A stretch of DNA of 44,729 bases from Loigolactobacillus zhaoyuanensis (GCF_003946385.1 NZ_RHOE01000016.1:1-44729), one strand, 5' to 3'; counted from the stretch's first letter, positions 34,060 through 42,573 are shown. Translations and numbers: made by a program. Notes: a model not told the origin generated them from the sequence alone.

Positions 34060-34788
34060 ATGACTGATATTTACGATGATGCCGCCTTTTTCAAGAAATA
34101 TAGTGAAATGAATCGGAGTAAGCTTGGGTTGGCTGGCGCAGGCGAGTGGCCAACATTGCAAAAATTATTGCCGGATTTTACGGGCAAAACGGTTTTAGAT
34201 TTAGGCTGTGGCTATGGTTGGCACTGTATTTATGCGGCTGAGCATGGTGCCAAGGCCGTTACTGGTGTTGATCTGTCAGCGCAAATGTTGCAAGTGGCGC
34301 GGCAGAAAACAACCGCGGCTAATGTCACCTATCAGCAGGCTGATATTGCCCAGGTTGATTTTCCGGAAAATACTTTTGATGTCGTGTTGAGCTCGCTGGC
34401 ATTTCATTACTTAGAATCTTTTACGGAGATAGCGCAGGCGGTACACCACTATCTCAAGCCTAACGGTAAATTTATTTTCTCCGTTGAGCATCCTATCTTT
34501 ACTGCTGCCGGTACCCAAGACTGGGTCTACGATGCTAATGGTAAAATTAAGTATTTCCCGGTCGATCGTTACTTTGACGAAGGCCAGCGCACAGCTAATT
34601 TTTTAGGTACGCCGGTCACTAAATATCATCATACATTGACGACGTATATTGAAGGGTTGGTCAATAATGGGTTTACGCTCGATCATGTGCAAGAACCAAT
34701 GCCACCGCAAGCTATGCTCGAACTACTGGGGATGCGTGACGAACTACGGCGGCCGATGATGCTGATCATTGCCGCAACCAAGCGTTAA
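34060..34788 (+). CDS. SAM-dependent class I methyltransferase
   Basis: 242 residues from the ATG at 34060 (GGGAGG 6 nt upstream; the ATG at 34057 is too close to it). SAM-binding motif I VLDLGCGYGWHCIYAAEHG (about 44-62), the acidic residue in VTGVDLS and post-motif FDVVLSSLAFHYL are clear. The C-terminal part carries HPIFTAAGTQDW, typical of a broad small-molecule group. Substrate unknown. The AlkD-like gene follows by 11 nt. Confidence 0.88.
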   Translation: MTDIYDDAAFFKKYSEMNRSKLGLAGAGEWPTLQKLLPDFTGKTVLDLGCGYGWHCIYAAEHGAKAVTGVDLSAQMLQVARQKTTAANVTYQQADIAQVDFPENTFDVVLSSLAFHYLESFTEIAQAVHHYLKPNGKFIFSVEHPIFTAAGTQDWVYDANGKIKYFPVDRYFDEGQRTANFLGTPVTKYHHTLTTYIEGLVNNGFTLDHVQEPMPPQAMLELLGMRDELRRPMMLIIAATKR

Positions 34789-34799
34789 CGAGGAGACTT

Positions 34800-35444
34800 A
34801 TGGAAAAGCTAAATTTCACATTTACTGGAAATCCAGAAAACGCGCCAGCAATGGCTCATTATATGAAAAATCGGTTTATATTTCTCGGCGTCAAGTCGCC
34901 GGAACGTAGAGCGCAAAGTAAACCGCTGCTGCAAACTAGTCGTCAAGTTGACCCGGCCACATTACATAGCTGGATCGTGGAATTATATGCGCGCCAGCAG
35001 CGCGAGTATCAGTATTTAGCGCTTGATCTAGCCGAATATAATGTTAAAAAATGGCAATTAGCAGATATTATTATCTTTAAGCAATTTATTACGCAGAAAA
35101 GCTGGTGGGACAGCGTTGATCACTGGTGTACGATTTTTGGTAAGTATATTCAGTTACATCCCGAACAAACGGTAGCAGTTTTTCAACTTTTTTTCAAGAG
35201 TCCCAATATGTGGGAACGTCGGATTGCGATCACGTTGCAACTGAAAGCAAGGGATGCGGTCGAGACAGATTTACTAACACAAGCCATTTTATTTGATCAA
35301 TACACCGAGGAATTTTTTATTCAAAAGGCAATTGGTTGGGCGCTGCGGCAGTATAGTAAATTCAATCCTAGTTGGGTGATGCAATTCTTAAATGAGTATC
35401 AGTTGAGTAATTTAGCGGTGCGTGAAGCGAGTAAATATTTGTAA
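34800..35444 (+). CDS. AlkD-like DNA alkylation repair protein
   Basis: 214-residue all-helical HEAT-like protein of the AlkC/AlkD group, which removes alkylated purines without base flipping. The catalytic Asp lies in KSWWDSVDHW (about 101-110). The segments NMWERRIAI and FIQKAIGWALRQYSK are also family-like. GAGGAG precedes the ATG. It lies between a methyltransferase and a UDG-superfamily gene. Confidence 0.88.
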   Translation: MEKLNFTFTGNPENAPAMAHYMKNRFIFLGVKSPERRAQSKPLLQTSRQVDPATLHSWIVELYARQQREYQYLALDLAEYNVKKWQLADIIIFKQFITQKSWWDSVDHWCTIFGKYIQLHPEQTVAVFQLFFKSPNMWERRIAITLQLKARDAVETDLLTQAILFDQYTEEFFIQKAIGWALRQYSKFNPSWVMQFLNEYQLSNLAVREASKYL

Positions 35445-35514
35445 ATCATGGATTTAAAACCAGATTACTGTGACGACTATATTAAGCATAAATAATTTTA
35501 AAGAAGGACTGACG

Positions 35515-36096
35515 ATGCAAACGGCAACAGAAATTTTCAATGCAATTCAGGCTGATCCGCAAAACCAGCTTTTTACTGCGCAAGGAATTCAGCCACTGTA
35601 CCATGTGATCCCAACCGCAGAGATTTTGATAATTAGCCAGGCACCAAGCAGAAAGGCCCAGGCATCAATGGTTTTTTGGAATGATCCTAGTGGTGACCGG
35701 CTACGCGAGTGGATGGGCGTGACCAAGGATGAATTCTATAATTCCGGTAAAATCGGTGTTGTGCCACTGGATTTCTATTATCCAGGCAAAGGTCCGCACG
35801 GCGATTTACCACCGCGCAAAGGTTTTGCTGAAAAATGGCATGAACCATTACTGGCGCTAATGCCTAAGGTACAGCTGACGTTGTTGATCGGTCAGTATGC
35901 GCAGAAATTTTATTTGCAGCAGCGCCGTCAAAAAACGTTAACTGAAACGGTTCGTCAATATGCGGACTATTTACCGGACTATTTTCCGTTGGTCCATCCC
36001 TCGCCATTAAATTATGGCTGGATGCACAAGAATACCTGGTTTGCAGCTGATGTGGTGCCGGCTTTACAACAAGATATCAGACGAATTCTAGATTGA
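35515..36096 (+). CDS. Uracil-DNA glycosylase superfamily protein
   Basis: The start is ATG at 35515, with AAGGAC upstream; the longer frame from 35470 lacks a ribosome site. 193 residues. The motifs are those of the COG1573-like group: ILIISQAPSRKAQ, VFWNDPSGDRLREWMG, LLIGQYAQKFYL and VHPSPLNYGW near the end. It should act on damaged or deaminated bases, but classic UDG motif A (GQDPYH) is absent, so uracil removal is not proved. Confidence 0.8.
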   Translation: MQTATEIFNAIQADPQNQLFTAQGIQPLYHVIPTAEILIISQAPSRKAQASMVFWNDPSGDRLREWMGVTKDEFYNSGKIGVVPLDFYYPGKGPHGDLPPRKGFAEKWHEPLLALMPKVQLTLLIGQYAQKFYLQQRRQKTLTETVRQYADYLPDYFPLVHPSPLNYGWMHKNTWFAADVVPALQQDIRRILD

Positions 36097-36179
36097 AGTT
36101 ATTTTAAATGGGCAGGACTAAGTTAATTAAAAAAGGTGATCCACGATTTGCTGGGTCATCAAAACAGGAGGAAAAATCG

Positions 36180-36815
36180 ATGCAGCAAAAATTATGGGGT
36201 AGTTTATTGTTATTAGGTACGTTAGGTATTTTAACCGGTTGTGGCCGTTCTGCTGACCAAGCAGAAAATCATTCAAGTCAGACAAGTTCAAAATCAGCTA
36301 ATTTAGCCAGTTTAAAAGCCGAAAATTCATCATTGAAACAGCAATCAAGTAGTAGTTCTTCGGTTGCTAAAGCAGAATCGAGTTCGGCGACTCCGGCCAG
36401 CTTGTGGAATCAAGCTAAGGCCGCACAATTAGCTGATTTCATGGATTCTTGGGGTACAACAATGAATCAGCAGTATGAGTCATACGGCCCGGGAAATGAT
36501 ACGAACTATTACGGCATTGCGTTTCCTAGTGAGTTTGATAAAATTGCGCTGAATATCGATAATCAAAAATATAGTGCTGCCTGGTCAGATGATGGCAACG
36601 GCACAGCGGATTATGACGTGGTGGCAATTTACTGTAATTCAGAAACAGCTCACGCAATGGGCGAAATCTTGTATCTATTTGCTTATGTCCAGCAAGAACC
36701 AGTTGTGCTAGTGACGCAGCAAACTAATGGGGATGTGACCAACGAAGGGGTACATTTCCGCGCGACGGAAAATCAAGATTTAACGGCTGGCTTTAAAAAA
36801 ATCGCTGAAAAATAG
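36180..36815 (+). CDS. DUF4767-like lipoprotein
   Basis: The start is ATG at 36180, with AGGAGG 9 nt upstream; the longer frame from 36108 is not supported. 211 residues. The signal peptide ends in lipobox LTGC (Cys about 22), so it is membrane-anchored outside. A Ser/Ala-rich linker leads to a domain with LWNQAKAAQLADFMDSWGTT and MNQQYESYGPG, which I recognise as DUF4767-like. Function unknown. Confidence 0.78.
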   Translation: MQQKLWGSLLLLGTLGILTGCGRSADQAENHSSQTSSKSANLASLKAENSSLKQQSSSSSSVAKAESSSATPASLWNQAKAAQLADFMDSWGTTMNQQYESYGPGNDTNYYGIAFPSEFDKIALNIDNQKYSAAWSDDGNGTADYDVVAIYCNSETAHAMGEILYLFAYVQQEPVVLVTQQTNGDVTNEGVHFRATENQDLTAGFKKIAEK

Positions 36816-36821
36816 AGAATT

Positions 36822-36879
36822 TTGTACTTAGATCACAAAGTATCAATGATAAATGACGCTGATTCTAAGTTGTACTTTT
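36822..36879 (+). terminator. Possible terminator of the lipoprotein gene
   Basis: GTACTTAGA (36824-36832) pairs with TCTAAGT-TG-TAC (36864-36875) over a long loop, and TTTTATT follows. Confidence 0.4.
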
Positions 36880-36935
36880 ATTGATCACTATTTTTGAGGA
36901 TAGATAAATGTATGTAATCAAGGAGATGTTAGCCC

Positions 36936-37865
36936 ATGCAACTAACTCAACGGCAACTCAAACAATTTATTTACGCTGGACTAGTTGGTGATGCCCTAGG
37001 TGTACCGGTAGAATTTAAGCCGCGTGATAGTTATCGAATCGACGCGATGTTGGGCTTTGGGACTTATGATCAGCCTGCTGGAAGTTGGTCAGATGACTCG
37101 TCATTAACGCTATGTTTAATGGAAAACTTAACTGAAAATGGCTCAATGGTAACGCTGTTTGATAAAATGCTGGCTTACATGACAACGGGAAAATATACAC
37201 CCAATCATGAATTGTTTGATATTGGCAATGCTACTCGCCGCGCAATTTTGAACTACAGTAAAGGTGTATCTCCGCTAGAGTGTGGTGATCGCTCTGAATT
37301 TGCCAATGGGAACGGCGCGATAATGCGAATTGCGCCATTAGCTATTATTCTATTAACGGAAAAAGACTTTAAGAAGCGATCAACAATGATCCGCGAATAT
37401 ACAATTTTAACTCATGCGCATGAGCGCTCAGTTATTGGCAGTGTTATCTATGTTGAATTATTGCGTGAGCTATTATTAGGTACTGAATTAACAGTTGTAT
37501 TGGGTACATTGCAGCAACGATTACAGTTAGTCGGCTTCACTGAAGTTGAATTAGCCAAGTATCAGTGTATTTTTGATCGGGGCTTTGGAAAATTACCGCG
37601 CGCGGCGATCAAGTCTAGTGGCTACGTTATTGATTCGTTGGCGGCGGCAATTTGGTGTAATTTAGTCGCGCACGATTTTCAAGAAGTTACTTTATTGGCA
37701 GTAAACCTCGGCGAAGACACCGATACTGTCGCACAATTAGCAGCAATGATCAATGTCAGCCAAAAACTAGAAACGGTCATACCAGATCAGTGGCAACAAG
37801 CGCTGATCATACCGCCAGAAATTCACACCATCATTACTGATTTTACAGAAAAGTTTGGCGATTAA
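36936..37865 (+). CDS. ADP-ribosylglycohydrolase family protein
   Basis: 309 residues of the DraG/ARH type, which remove ADP-ribose from proteins or related molecules using Mg2+. Family motifs are GDALGVPVEF (about 18-27), GSWSDDSSL (metal ligands), GNGAIMRIAPLA, the His in THAHERS and GEDTDTVAQLAAM near the C-terminus. AAGGAG precedes the ATG. No ADP-ribosyltransferase is seen in the window, so its partner or target is unknown. Confidence 0.88.
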   Translation: MQLTQRQLKQFIYAGLVGDALGVPVEFKPRDSYRIDAMLGFGTYDQPAGSWSDDSSLTLCLMENLTENGSMVTLFDKMLAYMTTGKYTPNHELFDIGNATRRAILNYSKGVSPLECGDRSEFANGNGAIMRIAPLAIILLTEKDFKKRSTMIREYTILTHAHERSVIGSVIYVELLRELLLGTELTVVLGTLQQRLQLVGFTEVELAKYQCIFDRGFGKLPRAAIKSSGYVIDSLAAAIWCNLVAHDFQEVTLLAVNLGEDTDTVAQLAAMINVSQKLETVIPDQWQQALIIPPEIHTIITDFTEKFGD

Positions 37866-37893
37866 CTTGTGATTTCCAAAAAATAGCAAAAAA

Positions 37894-37934
37894 AGGCTGT
37901 GACATAAGTAATATTATGTCGCAGTCTCTTTTTT
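37894..37934 (+). terminator. Terminator of the ADP-ribosylglycohydrolase gene
   Basis: A 14-bp stem with two wobble pairs (37894-37907 with 37914-37927), then CTTTTTT. The arm contains GTGACATAAG, a word also found in the nearby repeat ends. Confidence 0.85.
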
Positions 37935-38057
37935 ATTACCGAACATTATAGCTTAAACGTGTGACATAAGACACTGTCGCTCGTTCTAAACAACACTGTT
38001 TGGCAAGTATTTAATTTAGTGCTTATTCACTAAACAGAACGTGCTTCCCGTTGTCGA

Positions 38058-38088
38058 TTGGACTATTGCCGAAGTGCGGCAAGTCCAA
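38058..38088 (-). ncRNA. Conserved hairpin, copy 2 of 3
   Basis: On the minus strand: TTGGACT-TGCCG, loop CACTT, CGGCA-AT-AGTCCAA, followed by TCGACAACGGGAAG as in copy 1. The stem changes relative to copy 1 are compensated. Confidence 0.5.
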
Positions 38089-38114
38089 GTCGCAGCTCCC
38101 TCCGCCTGCCATGT

Positions 38115-38144
38115 TTTAACTTGGCGGTCTTCGCCTTAGTTAAA
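38115..38144 (+). ncRNA. Conserved hairpin, copy 3 of 3
   Basis: TTTAACT-TGGCG, loop GTCTT, CGCC-TT-AGTTAAA. It faces copy 2 in the same 285-bp element, so the element is itself a loose palindrome. Confidence 0.5.
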
Positions 38145-38186
38145 TGGTCAACGTCCGTAACATCAAAGATTTTCGGTATGAAAATC

Positions 38187-38205
38187 ATCCACTATTGCGG
38201 AGTAG
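38187..38205 (-). repeat. 19-bp inverted repeat flanking the MMPL gene, left copy
   Basis: Read on the minus strand, CTACTCCGCAATAGTGGAT. The right copy at 42257-42275 reads CTACTCCGCAGTAGTGGAT on the plus strand, 18 of 19 identical. The pair encloses the whole MMPL gene. The left copy is inside the interspersed repeat. Confidence 0.7.
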
Positions 38206-38253
38206 TAGGCTAATGCTCAGGAGCTAACCGTCTTATGGCACACTCTTTTTGGC

Positions 38254-41200
38254 TTAATGCTTACGTTTCTTAATATTGTCATTTAACTTATCACTAAGCG
38301 GATAAGTTAAACGAATTGCGGCGGAGATCACTACCGGTAAGATGATCACTAAGATCACTAAACCAATGATGACTGCCATTGCGACTTGGATCAGTGTTAG
38401 TACGCCAGATGGAATCAGCGCAGCAAAAGTACCACTGAGAATGATCGCGGCGGAAATAACCACTGCACCGATAACTCCGGAAGCGGCAATGATTCGTTTG
38501 CTTGGGGTGCCATCGGTAAGACCAAATTCACGATATTTCATCATCAGGAAGATACTGTAGTCAACGCCCAATGCCACTAACATGACGAAGGAGAAGAATG
38601 GTGTATTCCAAGTCAACATATTTTGGCCGAGTATCGCAGAACTGAACCAGCGCGTCAAACTTAACGAAGTCACGTAGGCTAGCAGTAGGGTACCTAAAAT
38701 ATAGAACGGCTGTAAAATTGACCGGGTGATCACCATTAAGGCTAGTAAAATACCAATGAGCATGATCGCTGCTGTTCTTAAGAAATCGCTGCTGGCAATA
38801 TGATGCGTGTCAGAAATCGAAGCTGTTTGGCCACCGATCGCGACTTTAGCACCAGATAATGGTGTTCCTTTCAACTCATTTTGGACTTCACTTTGCAGTG
38901 AATCGATCCGCGCCATTGATTTGGCGGAGCTAGGATTAGAATCCAAAACGATCGTCATCTTAGTCGTGTGCTTGTTAGCTGACATATAGGACTTGATCGC
39001 GGCATTGAAAGTTTTACCGTGCAAGACATTAGCCGGGATATAGAAATTCTTCGCTGCGGCTGAGCCCTGCAAACCGGTTAAATACTTATCTGCGCTAGTA
39101 ACACCTTTGCCAATCTTAGTAAGACCGCCGCTAGCGTCGACTAAACCGTTATGCAATGTCTGCATTTGGCTAACTAGACCTTGCAAAGTGGTGTACATCG
39201 TCCGTTGACCGTTATCGACTTGAATCAAGCCAGCCGTTAACTGAGGCGATTTAGCGTTTAATTGATTTGCGCCAGAGGCCAATTGCGTGGCACCGCTGTT
39301 TAACTGACTAATGCCGCTGGTCAAGGTTGGAACTTGATTATTCAGCGTGCCGAGACCACCCGCTAGTTGTTTAGTCCCACTAGTTAGCGCCGCTGAGTTA
39401 GCATTTAATTGCGCGGCGCCGCTGGCTACAGAATCAACACCACCAGTATATTGCTGCAAGCCGGCAGCTAGTTGATTGATTTGGCTCAGCATTTGCGATT
39501 GATCGATCGTTGCGTTGATCGTATTTTGGTCGGTGGTATTCACACCAGAACCATTAACACCAGCGTTCAATTGTGTGGCGACGCTAGAGGCTTGATTGGC
39601 GGCTGTTTGCAGCTGCGCCAATGATTGGGTCAATGTTGCCATTTGATTTTGTAAGTCACTTAGGCCGCTAGCTGCACTGGCAAGGTTACTAGTTTGATCT
39701 AACAGTGAGTCGGCATTATCAAGCATTGTTTGCATGCCGCTTAATTGTGATTTCAAGCTACTGATTTCGCTGTCACTAGGCAATTGATCAGCCAATGTTG
39801 TTAAGCCAGATAAATCAGGTAACTGAGTTTGACTAGCTTGCTGTTGTAACTGTGTCAACGTATCTCCGTTGGCGGCTAAGTTATTAGTTAAACTAGCGTT
39901 GGCAGTTTTGATGATCGCTTGTGCTTGCGTTTTAGAAGCTGTTGTTGCCGTGGAATCATCCAAGATCGTTTGCGCAGCAGCGATAACTGACTTATCGGCC
40001 GTTGCAGCGGCGTTATCGCGTTCACCAATTTGTTGTAAATCAGTTTTCAAAGTTGCCTGCGTTGATTCAAGCGCGCTTGCTTTAGTTTGTAGCGCGCTGA
40101 TATCTGTTTTAGTGCTTTGCAGACTATCTAATAAAGTGAGCATTTTAGATAGTTGCGGCTCGATAGTTTTAGCGGCGTCAACTTCTTTTTTCAAATTAGC
40201 GCTTCGACTACTGAGATCTTGTAATTGACTTTGCGCACTACTTAAGGCGGCTAATTTTGATTGATTGGCGGCTAGCGCGTTATTGATTTCACTGACGCCG
40301 CTGGCAATGCTGTTATTATAGGCGGTTAATCCGGCGACAGCTAAAGGTAACTGCCGACTTTGGCTAACCAAGCTTTGGACGCCGTTAGTTACTTGGTCGG
40401 AACTGCCGGCTAATTGTGATAAGCCGCTATTCAGTTGGCTAACACCATTGGTATATTGACCAACGCTGTTTTGCAAAACATAGGCGCCACTAGTCAATTG
40501 ATTAACACCGCTAGCCAATGTTCCAGTCGAACTATTTAATGTACCTAAACCGTTGCTTAAAGTAGTCGCACCACTGGCAAGTTGGCCGGTACCACTGGTT
40601 AATTGTTTGCTACCAGTAACCAGTTGGTCGGTGCCGCTGATCAACTGTTGCACACTACTGAGACCACTAGCCATATTGCTTTGGCCCAGTTTGTCACTAG
40701 CTTCATTTAAGCCACTATTAACTGTTTTCAGTCCTTTACCAGCCGTTTTCATGCCACTAGTGACAGTGCCTAACTGATTATCAGCGTACAATGCTTCAAT
40801 TTTACTGCCGCCAGGTTCAGTAACTGAGGCGACGGTTTTAACGCCGGGTTCTTTTTGTAATTTACGCGTGATTTGATCGATCACTTTCAAGTATTGTTCT
40901 TGATCCAACTTTTTATCGCCCTGAATATACAAGGTCGATGGTTCGGCAGTCCCCTTGGAGAAATGCTGCTGGACTACCTTGAAACCTTGCTTAGCCGGTA
41001 AACTATCGCTTAATTCATCCAACGTATCGTAGTTTAGCTGACCATTGTAAGTGAATAAAAAGGGTAAGGTGACCAATAAAACCAACCCCAGCGCGATAAA
41101 GGGATGGCGTACCGAGTTCTTTGATAAGCCATGCCATAATTTACTATTGCTGTTCCCTTTAAACGTTTTAATCGGCCAAAACATCCGACGGCCTAACGTA

Positions 41201-42189
41201 GCCATGAAGAATGGATTTAGCGTTAACAAAACAAGTAGTAAAACAGCGACCCCAACCGCCACTCCAACCGCGGAACGGTAAACGGAGAATTTAGCCAAAG
41301 CTAATGCAGTAAAGCCGATTAAAATTGTGGAGCCACTATATAAAATCGTCCGCCCAGCGACGCGGCGTGCATTTCGTGTTGCTGCCACGGAATCCAGACC
41401 TTTGCTGAGCTCGGCTTTAAATTGATCATACAGTAGAATATTGTAATCCGTCCCGATCCCGAAAAGCACCACCACCATGAAGACTTGCGTGAACGATGAT
41501 AGTGGAAAGCCGAAATGAGCAACTAAGTTCATGACGACGCTTAGGGAGGTCACAACGGAAATACCAACGGTCAGTAGCGAAATAACCGGCACAATCGGTG
41601 AACGGAAAACGATGATCAACACAATGAAAATAAAGATTGCGGCGATTACTTCTGTTTTCTTGATTCCTTCCTCAGTGGCCTGACTAAAGGAATCCGTTAA
41701 AATATCACTGCCAGTAATGTACGTTTTAACGCCAGCTGTTTTAGCTGCCTTGGTGATATCCGTGTTCATTTGCCGGACCGTATCTTTTTTACTGACCATT
41801 AATTGTACTAATTGTGTGGATTTATCCTTAGAAATTAGTTGTTTGCGAGTAGCGGAATTATCCGTTGCTGCTGTAACTGACTTAATATGATAATGTTGCT
41901 TGTTAGTGCGCAAATTTTTAACCGTCTGCGCAATATTGTCCTTTTGTGCAGTGGTTAATTGATGCTTACCGTTATTAAAGACCACCACGACTTGGCGTGT
42001 ATTACCTTGGCCACGGCCCCAATGATCTTGCATCACCGAAGCAACTTGGCTTTGCGCCGCCGCCGGAATCTTGGTTTGACCGTATTCGCGAATCAGCCGT
42101 GTTGAGTCAGGCATCGCAACTAGCGCAACGATGATCACAACTAACCAAGCAACTAACGCGCCCACATGTCGTTCCCAAAAGCGTTTCAT
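38254..42189 (-). CDS. Large MMPL/RND-family membrane protein
   Basis: 1311 residues. Two RND halves of about six helices each: residues about 12-340 with the first extracellular loop and GIGTDYNILLYDQFK, and about 1090-1305 with ALGVDYSIFLMMKYREFG. The two GTDY/GVDYS segments hold the proton-relay region. The second extracellular loop is hugely enlarged (about 470-1000): Gly/Ser-rich repeats like QLTSGTGQLASGATTL flank a central coiled-coil-like stretch (about 610-850), as in YhgE/Pip-type proteins. Members move lipids, glycolipids or drugs or form surface structures. A GAGGAAGAG-type site precedes the ATG. An upstream leader holds a terminator. The interspersed repeat follows the stop codon. 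Confidence 0.88.
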   Translation of the reverse strand: MKRFWERHVGALVAWLVVIIVALVAMPDSTRLIREYGQTKIPAAAQSQVASVMQDHWGRGQGNTRQVVVVFNNGKHQLTTAQKDNIAQTVKNLRTNKQHYHIKSVTAATDNSATRKQLISKDKSTQLVQLMVSKKDTVRQMNTDITKAAKTAGVKTYITGSDILTDSFSQATEEGIKKTEVIAAIFIFIVLIIVFRSPIVPVISLLTVGISVVTSLSVVMNLVAHFGFPLSSFTQVFMVVVLFGIGTDYNILLYDQFKAELSKGLDSVAATRNARRVAGRTILYSGSTILIGFTALALAKFSVYRSAVGVAVGVAVLLLVLLTLNPFFMATLGRRMFWPIKTFKGNSNSKLWHGLSKNSVRHPFIALGLVLLVTLPFLFTYNGQLNYDTLDELSDSLPAKQGFKVVQQHFSKGTAEPSTLYIQGDKKLDQEQYLKVIDQITRKLQKEPGVKTVASVTEPGGSKIEALYADNQLGTVTSGMKTAGKGLKTVNSGLNEASDKLGQSNMASGLSSVQQLISGTDQLVTGSKQLTSGTGQLASGATTLSNGLGTLNSSTGTLASGVNQLTSGAYVLQNSVGQYTNGVSQLNSGLSQLAGSSDQVTNGVQSLVSQSRQLPLAVAGLTAYNNSIASGVSEINNALAANQSKLAALSSAQSQLQDLSSRSANLKKEVDAAKTIEPQLSKMLTLLDSLQSTKTDISALQTKASALESTQATLKTDLQQIGERDNAAATADKSVIAAAQTILDDSTATTASKTQAQAIIKTANASLTNNLAANGDTLTQLQQQASQTQLPDLSGLTTLADQLPSDSEISSLKSQLSGMQTMLDNADSLLDQTSNLASAASGLSDLQNQMATLTQSLAQLQTAANQASSVATQLNAGVNGSGVNTTDQNTINATIDQSQMLSQINQLAAGLQQYTGGVDSVASGAAQLNANSAALTSGTKQLAGGLGTLNNQVPTLTSGISQLNSGATQLASGANQLNAKSPQLTAGLIQVDNGQRTMYTTLQGLVSQMQTLHNGLVDASGGLTKIGKGVTSADKYLTGLQGSAAAKNFYIPANVLHGKTFNAAIKSYMSANKHTTKMTIVLDSNPSSAKSMARIDSLQSEVQNELKGTPLSGAKVAIGGQTASISDTHHIASSDFLRTAAIMLIGILLALMVITRSILQPFYILGTLLLAYVTSLSLTRWFSSAILGQNMLTWNTPFFSFVMLVALGVDYSIFLMMKYREFGLTDGTPSKRIIAASGVIGAVVISAAIILSGTFAALIPSGVLTLIQVAMAVIIGLVILVIILPVVISAAIRLTYPLSDKLNDNIKKRKH

Positions 42190-42237
42190 TTTACTTACAT
42201 CTCTTCCTCATCTAATTTACTTTGTTAGAGAGTGTCT

Positions 42238-42300
42238 AAAAAAGGCATTCACATTTCTACTCCGCAGTAGTGGATCATTATTAAAAATAATCTGAATGCC
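42238..42300 (-). terminator. Terminator in the MMPL leader
   Basis: On the minus strand GGCATTCA (42300-42293) pairs with TGAATGCC (42251-42244), then six T. It ends 49 nt before the MMPL start and about 140-200 nt after its predicted promoter, so it is placed as an attenuator. Confidence 0.7.
42257..42275 (+). repeat. 19-bp inverted repeat flanking the MMPL gene, right copy
   Basis: CTACTCCGCAGTAGTGGAT, the partner of 38187-38205. It lies in the loop of the terminator-like hairpin in the MMPL leader. Confidence 0.7.
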
Positions 42301-42441
42301 GTGGTATCTATTTTGTAGCTAAGTATGTATCGCAAAAAGAGATATCGCAGCGAAACCTACCAAATATGATCTAATAGGTTAAAAAATCATTGCCAATGAA
42401 AACGCTTGAAACCTCACTTTCCATAGGTATTGTATGCAACT
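42301..42441 (-). other. Remaining MMPL leader
   Basis: No credible gene. It contains a near-cre word TGAAAACGCTTGAA (42397-42410), one mismatch from the CcpA consensus, about 30-45 nt after the predicted transcription start, where a bound protein could act as a roadblock. Confidence 0.4.
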
Positions 42442-42469
42442 ATCTTACTCATTTTTTTTGATTTGTCAA
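42442..42469 (-). promoter_or_regulatory. Promoter of the MMPL gene
   Basis: Minus strand: perfect TTGACA (42469-42464), 16-nt spacer, TAAGAT (42447-42442). The -35 box overlaps the stop codon of the esterase remnant. Transcription would start near 42436, giving a leader of about 245 nt. Confidence 0.65.
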
Positions 42470-42573
42470 TTACTTTTAATGTCCATTATAGAGTTGGATA
42501 ATATTTTATACTGATCGTCGGCTTTTAGATGAATTGAGTCAGACCACACCCCTTGTTGTTGATATTTTCCAAA
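42466..42573 (-). pseudogene. C-terminal remnant of a GDSL/SGNH esterase
   Basis: A 35-codon minus-strand frame after a stop reads FGKYQQQGVWSDSIHLKADD and then QYKILSNSIMDIKSN before TGA. The D-S-I-H word is in the place of the catalytic Asp-x-x-His of SGNH hydrolases, and the following A-D-x-Q-Y-K-I-L helix is typical of their last helix. No start, no ribosome site and no catalytic Ser region are present, so this is a decayed gene fragment. Confidence 0.5.

Larger units (their letters stand above)
37959..38250 (-). repeat. Interspersed repeat, copy 2, with terminal inverted repeats
   Basis: GTGTGACATAAGAC (37959-37972) and GTCTTATGGCACAC (38230-38243) are 14-bp inverted ends with one mismatch, bounding 285 bp. 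Read on the minus strand it starts with AAAAAGAGTGT three bases after the stop codon of the MMPL gene and matches copy 1 behind purA in ordered blocks. It has no open frame that I believe. It could be a structured 3' RNA or a MITE-like element; the mixture of strongly and weakly conserved parts leaves both open. Confidence 0.7.

Noticed and set aside
39869-40228. Plus-strand 119-codon frame inside the MMPL gene
   Set aside because: It is a shadow of the repeat-rich coding strand, with no start signals.
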